Shown: positions 1-11,214, counted from the stretch's first letter. The stretch: 33,290 bases of DNA from Nemertoderma westbladi (GCA_032718475.1 JAUCBJ010008177.1:1-33290), one strand, 5' to 3'. Translations and numbers: made by a program. The notes: generated by a model not told the origin, from the sequence alone.

Positions 1-88
1 TACAATAACAGTTACACTGATGCTGCACGAAGGCCCCACGCAAATTCTACTTGGAAAATTTTCAAACTTTTGCCAAACAACATGTGTA

Positions 89-275
89 CCAAGTTTGGAT
101 AGATTTCATCAAGGATTGGCCGAGTTATTAACGTTTAAAATAAAATACTGAAAAAAAACGCGACAGAACGACAGAACGACAGAACGACAGAACGACAGAA
201 CGACAGAACGACAGAACGACAGGTTGATTAATGGTACCACTACGCTAAGGCTCTCTCACTTCGTGGCTCGCCCCA
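89..275 (+). repeat. Inverted-repeat family B, right end with (CGACAGAA)n core
   Basis: A motif TTTCATCAAGGAT followed by CCGAGTTATTA leads into an 8-bp array CGACAGAA (about 161-222). The segment ends ACGCTAAGG ... CTTCGTGGCTCGCCCC (about 243-274). The same order recurs at 18,690-18,836, so this is the right part of a dispersed element. Its left arm is not in the window. A further diverged right end follows at 303-328 (CTGACTTTGTGGCTCACCCC). Confidence 0.6.
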
Positions 276-299
276 TAATTGTCTAAACTGTAAGGCGTG

Positions 300-553
300 A
301 GGCTAGCTGACTTTGTGGCTCACCCCACATAATAAAAAATGCAACTTAGCTACCACTATCAAAAATATAATATGAAGCAAATAATTTCATTATCAAGGAC
401 GTTTACAAGATATAAGATACGATTACCGAATATTTATAAAAAATGCCCATGATGCACACCAGATAAATAACAACGAACAGAGCCAAATAATAAATTTAGT
501 TTCCTTCTAAATGTATTACCCCGTCGTCAAGCGGAATATCTCTTCCCAGTGAA
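300..553. other. No gene seen
   Basis: AT-rich sequence apart from the diverged family-B end at its left edge. No coding-like frame, RNA gene or repeat was recognised in the rest. Confidence 0.5.
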
Positions 554-707
554 TCCTATGTGAATATGTAATATAGGTACTCCTGCTAAGTTAGGCAGTA
601 GGCCAGAGCGGGCTCCTTAAATACATGCAACTACTGTATTATACTGTAGGTCAACTATAAAACACTTTGCAATCCACAGTGAGTAACAACTACAATAGGA
701 CATAACA
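554..707 (+). repeat. Dispersed repeat family A, copy 1
   Basis: About 154 bp, closely matching 12,417-12,566 in the same orientation, with sharp edges on both sides. The copy begins TCCTATGTGAATAT and ends AATAGGACATAACA. The outermost TCCTAT and ATAGGA are inverted, so it may be a very short-TIR MITE. A poly-G tract starts immediately after it. Confidence 0.75.
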
Positions 708-729
708 GGGGGGGGGGGGGGGGGGGGGG
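708..729 (+). repeat. Poly-G tract (22 G)
   Basis: Uninterrupted run of 22 G at the right edge of family-A copy 1. Seven G or C tracts of 14 or more lie within about 19 kb. Confidence 0.95.
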
Positions 730-900
730 CTGTTCTCGCGTCCCTGGGCGGAGTTGCCACTCACCTGGAACCCTGGAATAGTCAGGGAATTTCATTTTTT
801 CTTGAAATATCAGGGAAATTCAAGGAAACTTTGTCAAAATAGTATAAATCAGTAAAAAGTCAGGGATTATGATATTTACTGGACATGTGGAAAATATGTA
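730..900 (+). repeat. CAGGGAA iterated motif next to poly-G
   Basis: After the G tract come CCTGGAACCCTGG and three spaced copies of a TCAGGGA motif (781-790, 809-820, 859-868). The layout, a G tract then an iterated motif, resembles the termini of the TIR elements further right. No partner end was found. Confidence 0.35.
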
Positions 901-916
901 TCTTCTCGCTTCGCTG

Positions 917-1252
917 GACAGTGAAATAGCCTTAAGGCGACAGTGAAATAGCCTTAAAGCGACAGTGAAATAGCCTTAAGGCGACAGTGAAATAGCCTTA
1001 AAGTGACAGTGAAATAGCCTTAAAGTGGCAGTGAAATAGCCTTAAGGCGACAGTGAAATAGCCTTAAGGCGACAGTGAAATAGCCTTAAAGTGACAGTGA
1101 AATAGCCTTAAAGTGACAGTGAAATAGCCTTAAAGTGACAGTGAAATAGCCTTAAGGCGACAGTGAAATAGCCTTAAAGTGACAGTGAAATAGCCTTAAA
1201 GTGACAGTGAAATAGCCTTAAAGTGACAGTGAAATAGCCTTAAGGCGACAGT
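917..1252 (+). repeat. 22-bp minisatellite, about 15 copies
   Basis: Tandem unit GACAGTGAAATAGCCTTAAGG plus C, with GGC/AGC/AGT variants at the unit end. The unit contains the perfect palindrome GCCTTAAGGC. The same unit occurs in the opposite orientation at 4087-4220. Confidence 0.95.
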
Positions 1253-2366
1253 AGACATAGCGCGTCAGTTTCGAGTAGCTGTACCGCGACTTTCCGTATC
1301 GAGAAAGTGGTCAGCCGTATGCTGCGCCGATGGCTGTAACGGATAGCTGCATAGCTTTAAAAGTCGTACCCTTTTAAGGAGCTACATCCTGGATAGCTGC
1401 TTGATGGTTCAACATTCATTACCTTAGCTGTTTTGCAAAGTTCCCCTTGATGCTGTAACATGATTCGCCGGTGGTCCACAGTTTTCTCTACCAGATTGAG
1501 AGTACCGTATGTCTTCATCATAAATAAATTATATATGATGTAAGGCGTTCCGCAATCCCTATCCCTGTAGCGCTGTAGGGCACTCCACTTGTCTCTCTTG
1601 GAATTTGAATCGAATGTTCGATCTGTCAGAAATCGATCTGATAGCATAATTACATTAATCTCGATTCCCATAGTGTAGAATATTGAACTTGCGATCTGTG
1701 GTCTTTGTGAAAATCCCTGCCCGAAAATAATTGTATTCATATTTGTGCTTCATATATTGCCCACTTAACTTATTTCGTGGCTCGCCCCATTCATTATTCA
1801 TTTATTATTACCTTATTACGTGGCTCGCCCCATTTTATTGCCAGGGCCCTGTACTAATCGAGCTACTAAGGGCATAAATACTATTGGTTTAAACATATAC
1901 CCTGGATTGCATTATTATCTGATTAATAGCGTCTTTCTTTGTACTGAGTCTTCTTCATACGGCCCAACCAATGGTCAGTATTAATCGACCTATGTGCTGT
2001 GCAATTATCACTCACTATATGTAGTATACTCTTTATGATTTTGGGCTATTGTTAGTTTTACAGAGAATGGAAATAGTTATTGGATTTATTGCCCACACGC
2101 AATAAATGTGAAACATGTGAAAATACGAAAAATGTGAAAAATGATAAACACGGAAATAGGGTGAGGCCTGCTTTAAAAAACAAAAGAAAATGTTTATTAC
2201 TTGTGAATTAAATATATTAATTGTTAATTGAATTTATTTGTACTATTATGTATTAATTTAACGAGATAAGAATATTGCAATAAGTTTATTTCTGAAGTTT
2301 TAAAATTCTTAAGAAATACTTATCCCGAAGAGATGGCAAGTCGCGAGTAGATGGAAATTTGCGGAG
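1253..2366. other. Intergenic; unassigned 127-codon frame and two family-B end motifs
   Basis: A minus-strand open frame with a true ATG runs from 1740 to 1357 (127 codons). I do not recognise its product: there is no motif, signal peptide or membrane segment, and no coding-like neighbour, so it may be chance. Two copies of the family-B terminal phrase CGTGGCTCGCCCCAT lie at about 1776-1790 and 1819-1833. Nothing else is seen to 2366. Confidence 0.35.
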
Positions 2367-3540
2367 ATGAGATGGGAAGGAGTCAATGTTGTCTGCACTA
2401 CATCGGAGAGGGTTCTATCTGTTCCTTGCCATTTGGAACAGCGGCCTTTAGAACCGGTGAGCCTGTATCGTAGTAGTTTTAAACATATAATCGCTCCGGG
2501 GGAGGGGGGTGAGAAACAAAATAAAATAGTTCTGCACGTGATATTAACGATTATATAAGTATGTGTGATTAAATAATTGCTATAAAAGTAACGATTTAAA
2601 ACAAGAAATATTCAATGAGTTTAATCTTTACCAAAAGATAATAAAAGCACATTTCACGGTCGCCTCTAATCAATAAAAAAATGCTATCAAATTCATTTTA
2701 GAACCTACTTCGGCGGTTTTTACAGTCTTTCAAGAGTCAAAATTGTCTACAAAAATAAGAGACAATTGTCTTTTTCTCTCTAACCCTCCCTCGTTGAAGA
2801 TTATTCCTTATATTCTTTCAGAGTGCCAAAACTGTCTGCAAGGCACTTCGTTCTAATCTTACGGAATGCAGTGTGATACACAAGTGTATCTCTGAGCGAT
2901 TCCATATGATTGTGTTGAATATCTTAGCCGCGCTCCAGATCAGACTAATTTCACGAAATGGCACAAATGAAACGTTAGGTACTTTTCTTGGAGACTGGAA
3001 CAAACCAGATTTATCTTCAGTTCTCGTGGCTGAATTATTATACTTTATTATATATTATTGGTTAATAAACAGTACCTTTTGCATCAGACACATATAGGTA
3101 AAATCAAAAGATTGCATAAAATAAAATGCATATCCTAAAGGACATTCTGCAACTTTGACCGAACTTTGGTCCCTAATTAAGTTTACATAGAACTATGTTC
3201 TAATAAAATCGCAATTCAAGTCACCATTCAGAAATATATTAGCACAACATGTATTAGAAATAAAGCAGCAACGGCAATTCATCTGTGAATAAACTAGCTA
3301 AACGCTCATCAACCAGCCAGAAGGAATTAAGTAACAATAAATTAGTTTCTTAGGTTTCGGAAAATCTATTTCCAAACAGGTTGCATATCTATCTTCGATA
3401 TATATTTAGTAATATTTATTTCTAGATTAAGCTGATCTCTACAATTCCAATTTATCTTACATGAAATGCTGGCACGCCTTCTGAAGTTTCCGTCCTCATT
3501 ACTTAGCAAAACTAAACTGAAACCTGTGATATTGACTCTC
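2367..3540. other. No gene seen
   Basis: AT-rich sequence. The short open frames here (60-75 codons) overlap on both strands, lack motifs and look like chance. Confidence 0.5.
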
Positions 3541-3594
3541 GTTTATTGTTTTGGTTAGAATAACGTGTCATTGTAACCTGCTAATTTATCTTAA
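3541..3594 (+). repeat. Shared core repeat, copy a
   Basis: Starts GTTTATTGTTTTGGTTAGAA and continues TAACGTG ... TTGTAACCTGC. One of seven occurrences of this core in the window. It is followed at once by the iterated motif at 3599-3695. Confidence 0.8.
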
Positions 3595-3598
3595 AGAG

Positions 3599-3695
3599 AC
3601 CAGGATATGACACCATAGGACTTAATGTCGCAGGACCTAACGCCGCAAGACATAACGATGCAGGACCATAGGATCTAATGACAAGGAACAGTTGC
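3599..3695 (+). repeat. Iterated GCAGGACCTAAC motif
   Basis: Four to five degenerate copies of a 14-16 bp phrase: AGGACTTAATGTC, GCAGGACCTAACGCC, GCAAGACATAACGAT, GCAGGACCATAGG, ATCTAATGAC. It directly follows core copy a, repeating the core-plus-iterated-motif layout seen elsewhere in the window. Confidence 0.5.
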
Positions 3696-3757
3696 TTTGG
3701 AGGTATGGGTCAATCACTGGCTGGTATCGTTCAATATTTCGTTAAATTGATGCTTAC

Positions 3758-3773
3758 GGGGGGGGGGGGGGGG
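3758..3773 (+). repeat. Poly-G tract (16 G)
   Basis: Uninterrupted G16 within AT-rich sequence. No element end could be tied to it. Confidence 0.95.
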
Positions 3774-3954
3774 CATCCTCCTATTCCCATTTCAGCCATT
3801 CAACTGAGTCACTGCTTGAAGAGCGGTGATTAAGCACATTTATCGAAATGTAAATAAAGACGGGAGAACGTCGTTCACCTCTCTGGTTATTGATAGTAAC
3901 AATGTGTTGGCAAGCTGTATTTCTCTCTGGTAAAAACCTCTCTGGTTGGTTGGC

Positions 3955-4035
3955 ACCACAGGATGGAGTCTGGTGCTGCTGAGGTCCAAATACATGCGAA
4001 CTTATTATACCTAACTGTAACTATATAAAATTATT
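3955..4035 (+). repeat. Family A, diverged partial copy
   Basis: AAATACATGC, ATTATAC and AACTATA occur in the same order and similar spacing as in the 554-707 copy, with the GGTGCTGCTGAGGTCC phrase replacing the GCGGGCTCC part. It sits just left of the inverted 22-bp minisatellite. Confidence 0.4.
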
Positions 4036-4086
4036 ATACACTCATATGATAGAGTATATTTATAATATATTGAATGGAATTTATAT

Positions 4087-4220
4087 CTATTTCACTGTCG
4101 CCTTAAGGCTATTTCACTGTCGCCTTAAGGCCTTTTCACTGTCGCCTTAAGGCTATTTCACTGTCGCTTTAAGGCTATTTCACTGTTGCTTTAAGGCTAT
4201 TTCACTGTCGCTTTAAGGCT
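4087..4220 (-). repeat. 22-bp minisatellite, inverted block, about 6 copies
   Basis: Unit CTATTTCACTGTCGCCTTAA plus GG, the reverse complement of the array at 917-1252. Copies vary in the same bases (GCC/GCT, GTCG/GTTG). The two blocks face each other across about 2.8 kb. Confidence 0.95.
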
Positions 4221-5370
4221 CCCTTGTGTTATTTTATTAACAATTAATGTGGTTCACTGCAATAATGAAATGAGTGACATCATTTAAGAATGGTTTCTTA
4301 GATCTCCCTGCTCTGTTACCAAAATTCACATGTTCCTATTTGTACAGGTTCCTGTACAAGTTCCTATATATACAAAACCAGTGCCAGTCTAATAGACAGC
4401 GGCATTCCCGGTATTCATTTGTGCAATATACCCAATTACCCAACCCTTATTATTGTCAACTATATTACCTGTGATGACTCTGGGAGCTCAAACTGAGTTG
4501 AGCGACCGCATAATCTGTCTGATAAAATGACCACAGGGCTTTGGTGTATAACATAGACAGACTTCTGACTCCAAATTTTATTACCTGCTTTATTGTGATG
4601 ATTTTGAGTGTAATTTTGATTTTTGGATGTTTTTCATATGTGCAACAACATTTCATGGCATAGAAGTTAAAATCCCTATTAGTGTATCTTTGAATGAAAT
4701 TGAGACGAAGTTTAATTATAGCAGAGCTTCAGCGAGACAGACAAACTAACCACGGCAAATTTGGGACCCACCGAATCCACCCAAACTGATCGCAATCGAA
4801 TTACAATACATTTACTGTTATCATGATTGCCATAGTTTACTTGTTCATCCGACCGTTTTGCGATACTGTATAAACTGTACGATTCTATATGACACAGGCA
4901 TAGTATACTGACTTCGTAGGCCTTAACACAAAGGGGAAAACTGCAAAACTACTGCAAGTGTGGAAGAATGCTTACAATAGCTAGATAAATGCATTATGCA
5001 TGAAGTATCATACAAAAGCTGCATCACGTATTCCTAAATATTGTTCGTTTCATTCGTATGCAATATCTATTATAACTATTAACTATGATTATAATTATAA
5101 TTATAACTATGGATAGTTAGATCTCACATTGTCTTGCACTTGCACACGACAATCGATTTTTCTAAGAAACCAGTGGCAATCTTCCTATTATTAGTTGATG
5201 GTTTGTGTCGCATGCTTGTCCGTCCAGCGTTTATACTTTTAATACAAATACTTATTTTATATACCGATTAATAATATGAACCAAAATAGTTATTTTTTTA
5301 ATTAGGCAGCAGCCTATGGAATCATGTAAAATTCCTTTACCTTCAGCATTAAATTTAATCATACACTGTC
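4221..5370. other. No gene seen
   Basis: AT-rich DNA with a TATAATTA-type simple tract near 5075-5112. No RNA gene or coding-like frame was recognised. Confidence 0.5.
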
Positions 5371-5410
5371 TGTATGTATGTATGTATATATGTATGTATG
5401 TATGTATGTA
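5371..5410 (+). repeat. (TATG)n microsatellite
   Basis: Tetranucleotide TATG array with one TATATA interruption. It directly abuts the left edge of the 32-bp satellite. Confidence 0.9.
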
Positions 5411-7545
5411 ATTCTTTAATTCAGTAATTCTTTAACCCGTTATAACCTGCATCCAGTAATTCTTTAACCGTTATAACCTGCATACAGTAATTCTTTAACC
5501 CGTTATAACCTGCATACAGTGATTCTTTAACCCGTTACAACCTGCATACAGTAATTCTTTAACACGTTATAACCTGCATCCAGTAATTCTTTAACCGTTA
5601 TAACCTGCATACAGTAATTCTTTAACCCGTTATAACCTGCATACAGTAATTCTTTAACCCGTTAAAACCTGCATACAGTCATTCTTTAACACTTTATAAC
5701 CTGCATACAGTAATTCTTTAACCCGTTGTAACTTGCATACAGTAATTCTTTAACCCGTTATAACCTGCATACAGTAATTCTTTAACCCGTTATAACCTGC
5801 ATACAGTAATTATTTAACCCGTTATAACCTACATACAGTAATTCTTTAACCCGTTATAACCTGCATACAGTAATTCTTTAACCCGTTATAACCTGCATCC
5901 AGTAATTCTTTAACCGTTATAACCTGCATACAGTAATTCTTTAACCCGTTATAACCTGCATACAGTAATTATTTAACCCGTTATAACCTGCATACAGTAA
6001 TTCTTTAACCCGTTATAACCTGCATCCAGTAAGTCTTTAACCCGTTATAACCTGCATCCAGTAATTCTTTAACCCGTTATAACCTATGCATCCAGTAAGT
6101 CTTTAACCCGTTATAACCTGCATCCAGTAATTCTTTAACCCGTTATAACCTATATACAGTAATTATTTAACCCGTTATAACCTATATACAGTAATTCTTT
6201 AACCCGTTATAACCTACATACAGTAATTATTTAACACGTTATAACCTGCATACAGTAAGTCTTTAACCCGTTATAACCTATATACAGTAATTCTTTAACC
6301 CGTTATAACCTATATACAGTAATTCTTTAACCCGTTATAACCTACATACAGTAATTCTTTAACCCGTTATAACCTGCATCCAGTAATTCTTTAACCGTTA
6401 TAACCTGCATACAGTAATTCTTTAACCCGTTATAACCTGCATACAGTAATTATTTAACCCGTTATAACCTGCATACAGTAATTCTTTAACCCGTTATAAC
6501 CTGCATACAGTAATTCTTTAACCCGTTATAACCTGCATACAGTAATTATTTAACCCGTTATAACCTACATACAGTAATTATTTAACACGTTATAACCTGC
6601 ATACAGTAATTCTTTAACCCGTTATAACCTGCATCCAGTAAGTCTTTAACCCGTTATAACCTGCATCCAGTAATTCTTTAACCCGTTATAACCTACATAC
6701 AGTAATTATTTAACACGTTATAACCTGCATACAGTAAGTCTTTAACCCGTTATAACCTATATACAGTAAGTCTTTAACCCGTTATAACCTGCATCCAGTA
6801 ATTCTTTAAAACCTTATAATCTGCATACAGTAATTCTTTAAAACCTTATAATCTGCATACAGTAATTCTTTAAAACCTTATAACCTGCATACAGTAATTC
6901 TTTAAAACCTTATAATCTGCATACAGTAATTCTTTAACCCGTTATAACCTGCATACAGTAATTCTTTAACCCGTTATAACCTGGATCCAGTAATTCTTTA
7001 ACCGTTATAACCTGCATACAGTAATTCTTTAACCCGTTATAACCTGCATACAGTAATTATTTAACCCGTTATAACCTGCATACAGTAATTCTTTAACCCG
7101 TTATAACCTGCATCCAGTAAGTCTTTAACCCGTTATAACCTGCATCCAGTAATTCTTTAACCCGTTATAACCTACATACAGTAATTATTTAACACGTTAT
7201 AACCTGCATACAGTAAGTCTTTAACCCGTTATAACCTATATACAGTAAGTCTTTAACCCGTTATAACCTGCATCCAGTAATTCTTTAAAACCTTATAATC
7301 TGCATACAGTAATTCTTTAAAACCTTATAATCTGCATACAGTAATTCTTTAAAACCTTATAATCTGCATACAGTAATTCTTTAAAACCTTATAACCTGCA
7401 TACAGTAATTATTTAACACGTTATAACCTGCATACAGTAATTCTTTAACCCGTTATAACCTACATACAGTAATTCTTTAACCCATTATAACCTGCATACA
7501 GTAATTCTTTAACCCGTTATAACCTGCATGCAGTAATTATTTCAC
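5409..7545 (+). repeat. 32-bp satellite array, about 66 copies, with higher-order structure
   Basis: Consensus unit is CAGTAATTCTTTAACCCG followed by TTATAACCTGCATA. Recurrent variants include a 31-bp form lacking one C (AACCGTT), AAGTCTT, AATTATT, CATCCAG, CTATATACAG and a block type AAAACCTTATAATC. The AAAACC block occurs at about 6810-6915 and again at about 7285-7395, about 475 bp apart with the same neighbouring variants, so segments of many units were duplicated together. Units touch without spacers, so this is not a CRISPR. At its right end the array runs into the shared core (7560). Confidence 0.95.
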
Positions 7546-7559
7546 ACGTGTTAACTCTA

Positions 7560-7610
7560 GTTTATTGTTTTGGTTCCGCCAATCCACCTCTGTAACCTGT
7601 TCCTTATTAA
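7560..7610 (+). repeat. Shared core repeat, copy b
   Basis: GTTTATTGTTTTGGTT, a diverged middle, then CTCTGTAACCTGTTCCTTATTAA. It starts about 15 bp after the last recognisable satellite unit. The middle (CCGCCAATCCAC) is the most diverged of the seven copies. Confidence 0.75.
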
Positions 7611-9170
7611 GATGCCTACAGCACCGTACAACTAATATTATTAAAATACGGATGTCAAAATATGATTCAAAACAAAACAACGTATACATTTTTGCAAACA
7701 GCATTTTATTGAATTATTAGCCTGCATTGAATATATTATATACATATTGAATTATTTTGGTGTATTTTTATTTTAAAAGGTGTATTTTTAACAGCGCTTT
7801 TAAAAATTTAAAATAATATAATATGAAGAATAATAAAATTGTAAGTTGAATTGCATATATTTTTAATGACCCTAGAATCATCTATACGATAAAAAAAAAT
7901 GGAAAAAATAAGTTGCTGCTAAATAAAAAATAAAAAGACAGACAATAATTATATAATATTAAAACAATAATTATTTAATTACAAAGTCTACGCGAGATCT
8001 AAATCCTATGAATTTATATATCAACTATATGGCAGGAGGGATATGAAATTAAATAGTTTTATTGTTCTATCATAGTAATCATCGGATTAAATTAATATAG
8101 GCCTATAGCGCAGAATTACACTATACTAATCTTATCCTTACTATTATTATTACGATATTGCACATTTAAAAGTTTCTGGCATTCCAATTTAAGGCAATGT
8201 AAGACAATTTATACATACATAGATCGATTGTATTTCCAAATTGTGGGTAGACGCAAAGATTAGACTTTATTTAATTAAAGAGATTGTTATCTATTTTTAT
8301 TTCTAAATAAATCAATTATTTTATTGTATATTTATTTTATTACACTCAGTTATTCAGTGTTAAAGCATTGAAACATTTCAATTCCGTTACTGTCGCGTTA
8401 TGACTAGATTTAAAGGGGAGCCGTAACGCGAATTTGAAAGTCGTGTTACGGAAAATTTCTTCATTTCAATTCAATTTAGATTGCATAGGCCCTACTGATT
8501 GACGTGGGCCCCATTGTAAGGCACTAACTACTTGCAGCATAATGAGAATGAATTATACATAATTATACATAAAGTAGGTCATGACTTTGACTATAAGTAT
8601 AAAATACAATATACTTATTAGAAGACCGTTACGGCTTATTGCTGCAAAAAACGTCTGTTTGTTTGTTTGGGTTTGCGCATGTTGAAATTGGCTAGGCATT
8701 TTTTTGGTAAAGTCTGATTCACCGGTACCTGTCATCCGAAATATGGATTATGATATATCGTGGGATGCATTTCACCAAACTGTATAATCACTTTTTTTCA
8801 AAAAATATAATTATATGATCGGTTCTCGAGATATCATCAAATTTCATTTAATTAGAAGACCATTAGGGCTTACTCGTTGAGAGGTCAAATATGTATGTGC
8901 CGCTGTAACTCTGTCAAACTGTCCTTAGGGCCTGAAGGTCTTCTTATAGCCAGCCAGCTTGCTGGATCTCTAGTTATTATTATTATTATAAACTCGATAA
9001 CAATTTCAGTAATTTATGAAAATATAAGTAACACTCGGGAAATGAGGTACCCGAGGAAGAGGTACCAATAAGGCTGAAAGCGCTTAAGAGGAAAACTTAG
9101 TACACAGTTTAAAAATATAAAATACAGTATAAAGAGAGCGACAATATTGCATTAAATTAGTTTCCGACAA
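7611..9170. other. AT-rich, no gene seen; one hairpin
   Basis: Very AT-rich to 8400. A hairpin lies at about 8421-8452: CCGTAACGCG and CGTGTTACGG pair at 9 of 10 positions around an 11-nt loop. A phrase AGAAGACCRTTA ... GGCTTA occurs twice (8619-8645 and 8850-8876). CCAGCCAGCTTGCTGG at 8952-8967 recurs inverted at about 12,319. No coding-like frame was recognised. Confidence 0.45.
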
Positions 9171-9174
9171 CTTG

Positions 9175-9680
9175 CCCGAATAACTATTTAAGCTTTCTGC
9201 AAATCATTCCAAATGGAGACTACTGTCAAATGTTGAGTCGACAACGAGGAACAAAGAGATTGTGCTGATCTCCACGAAGTCCAGTTCGCGGTGGTCGCGA
9301 ATTATCAAAATCCAAATCAATGAGGTTGTGATAAATTCGGTAAGTAATCCTAATGTCAAAAATAATTATCCGCAATTCTAAAGGTTGCAAAGATAAGTTA
9401 TGTAAACGATCTGTATAGCAAGCATAAGGAATATTGTACCTGAAGTACAAACGGCAAACACCTAGTAAAATTAGTGCTGAACATTCTCTATAAGATCTAC
9501 AGCGCTTTGTGTTTGGCAAACAAATTGGAAGTGCAGTATTCGAGAAGCGGTCTTACCATAGGTACTCTTCTACGCAGTAAAGAGCGCGGCCATATTGTTC
9601 GTAATACAACGGAATATCATGTTGATGATTTTACAGGCTTTAGACTCCTGTTTACATTGATCAAATGAGAGGTCATTATC
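9175..9680 (-). pseudogene. CR1/jockey-like non-LTR retrotransposon, reverse transcriptase C-terminal fragment
   Basis: Read leftwards on the minus strand, the three frames together give the usual end of a CR1/L2/jockey-type RT. In order: KACKIINMIFRCITNN, then RPLLEYCTSNLF (the RPxLEYxS block), then DLIENVQ, then DRLHNLSLQPLELR and YRIYHNLIDLDF (RLxxLxLxxLExRR and YKIxHxL blocks), then RGDQHNLFVPRCRL, and finally VSIWNDLQ (VWNxLP). The longest single open frame is 9519-9226, with no ATG. Successive motifs lie in different frames and stops interrupt them, so the copy is dead. The upstream RT catalytic YxDD region and endonuclease are absent, the normal outcome of 5' truncation. Family placement rests on motif order only. 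Confidence 0.75.
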
Positions 9681-9689
9681 GGATAATAG

Positions 9690-10359
9690 CATACTACCAT
9701 TACAATGATAGCGTGGTATTATGTATAAATCGTGGTAAAGTGGAACCCAACTTGCCTACCAGTAGGAAAGGGTAAATTGCCCTTAAGAACTTTTTTAGAC
9801 ACAGTTTGATAGATTAAAAAAAACTTGACGACAGTATTTAACCCAGACTACCATACCATCCTGCAAATACGCGTTAACGAAAGTTCGTAAGATTTGCGGC
9901 GGGAGTACAGGAGTATATAATGTAGTCTGTTTGGAATGCTGCCAGAATCATTAAAAGGTGCCCAACGGCTTCTCAGCTCATTAGAACAGGCAGCTTCTAG
10001 TGTTGGTCTATTTGTTAACTCCAAGTTGACACAACATCAGCAGACCTCAGGAAATGTCTGATCTTATGAGCATAAGATCCAAGGATGGCTTGTTTTAGCA
10101 ATATCGATGAATTCTGCTACTTGAGCTTTTCTTATACTTCAGCTATTATTAGTTTGTTTGTGGCTGGCTGGCTGAGGTTAATGTTTGAACGCTAATAAGT
10201 CGTCAATTATGGATGAACTTTGTACATATTGTTTACAAAAGTTTGGAAATTCTACAGACAGACCGACTTCTACATTTCGTCTGTCTGGCGCTCGTTCGAA
10301 TTGACAGAAACGTTATAATAGTAGCTGTAACTATTAGAACTAACCATCAGACAGACTTT
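9690..10359. other. No gene seen
   Basis: Mixed AT-rich sequence. No repeat copy, RNA gene or coding-like frame was recognised. Confidence 0.45.
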
Positions 10360-10398
10360 GTCTGCCGCTAGGGGGTGAATTATCAGAGCTCCAGTTCA
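10360..10398 (+). repeat. 39-bp direct repeat, left copy
   Basis: Starts GTCTGCCGCTAGGGGGTGAA. It matches 10,681-10,719 at 38 of 39 positions and probably represents a target-site duplication around the RTE-like fragment. Confidence 0.85.
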
Positions 10399-10680
10399 AA
10401 ACTAGAACAAAATCGCCTCCGCTTTGCAGGACATTGCTTTCGCCGTGAGGACCAGCCAGTGCATAATCTTGTACTTCGGCAGCCTCATGGAGTGAATAAG
10501 CATGGTGGACAGCCCATGTCTTTCTTGAGACGCATCTCAAAGGACACTGGCCTTGAAGATGCGGATGATCTAGCAAATCTCATGGGTGATAAGGGAATTG
10601 TGGCGGCGCAATTTTGTCGACAAGCCGGCACAGCATTCTTAAAAATGCAGCTGCAATGCAGCATGCCGATACTAGTAATA
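10399..10680 (+). pseudogene. RTE-like non-LTR retrotransposon, C-terminal coding fragment
   Basis: The open plus-strand frame (10,375-10,692, no ATG) reads LEQNRLRFAGHCFRREDQP, then LVLRQPHGVNKHGGQPMSFL, then DTGLEDADDLANLM. This is the C-terminal tail of RTE-type retrotransposon proteins: RLRFAGHCxR, a GxxxxGGQ/RP linker, DTGL and a DR-like helix. Only about 90 residues remain, and endonuclease and RT are missing. The coding-like part begins exactly after the left 39-bp repeat and ends at the right one, so this is a 5'-truncated insertion of about 282 bp. The stop codon lies in the right repeat, i.e. in target DNA. The frame is unbroken, which suggests a fairly young copy. Confidence 0.75.
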
Positions 10681-10719
10681 GTCTGCCGCTAGGGGGTGAA
10701 TTATCAGACCTCCAGTTCA
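10681..10719 (+). repeat. 39-bp direct repeat, right copy
   Basis: Matches 10,360-10,398 with one G/C difference. Flanking bases differ on both sides, as expected for a target-site duplication. Confidence 0.85.
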
Positions 10720-11214
10720 TCGGGATTAGCACTTTTAATTTGAAACTGGTTTGAGTTGGAATTATGTCCAACTAATTAACATTGTATCGAATTCGATACA
10801 TACGGAGGTAAAGAGTTAAGAAAATAATTGAGATTCATGAATAACAAAATTTGTCAAAATATGTTTATTTCTGACTACGGCAGGCAGTTGGAGGTACCGG
10901 ATGGCGACTGACAAGACCGCCGCCACCGGGCTAGGCACACTCGGAGTCAACAGTCTGTCGGCTCTAATTCGTTTCTTTGGATCAATATTTGCTGCAGTGC
11001 TGAAGGCCTGCCGGTATTTTCGCACTGCAGTTAAGTACAATTCAGTACTAAATTATTGATTTAATGTGCATAAGAATGTATAACTCATGCATAAATTATT
11101 TGTGTTGTATACTGTATACTATATATAGGATCGTCTAAGGAAGTGTAAGGCAAATAATAAACAAAGTCAGCGAATGACAAACGATTTGCAAACTAAGACG
11201 CACTAACTTTATCA
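10720..11214. other. Unassigned; GC-richer minus-strand open stretch
   Basis: The minus strand is open from 11,040 to 10,816 (74 codons, no ATG), with a GC-richer middle giving RKYRQAFSTAANIDPKK. It matches no family I know. It could be a fragment of an older element or chance. Confidence 0.3.

Noticed and set aside
2367-4656. Several 60-75 codon open frames on both strands
   Set aside because: They overlap each other antisense, have no motifs and fit chance in AT-rich DNA.
5409-7545. CRISPR-like array of short regular repeats
   Set aside because: Units are contiguous with no unique spacers and the context is eukaryotic; this is satellite DNA.
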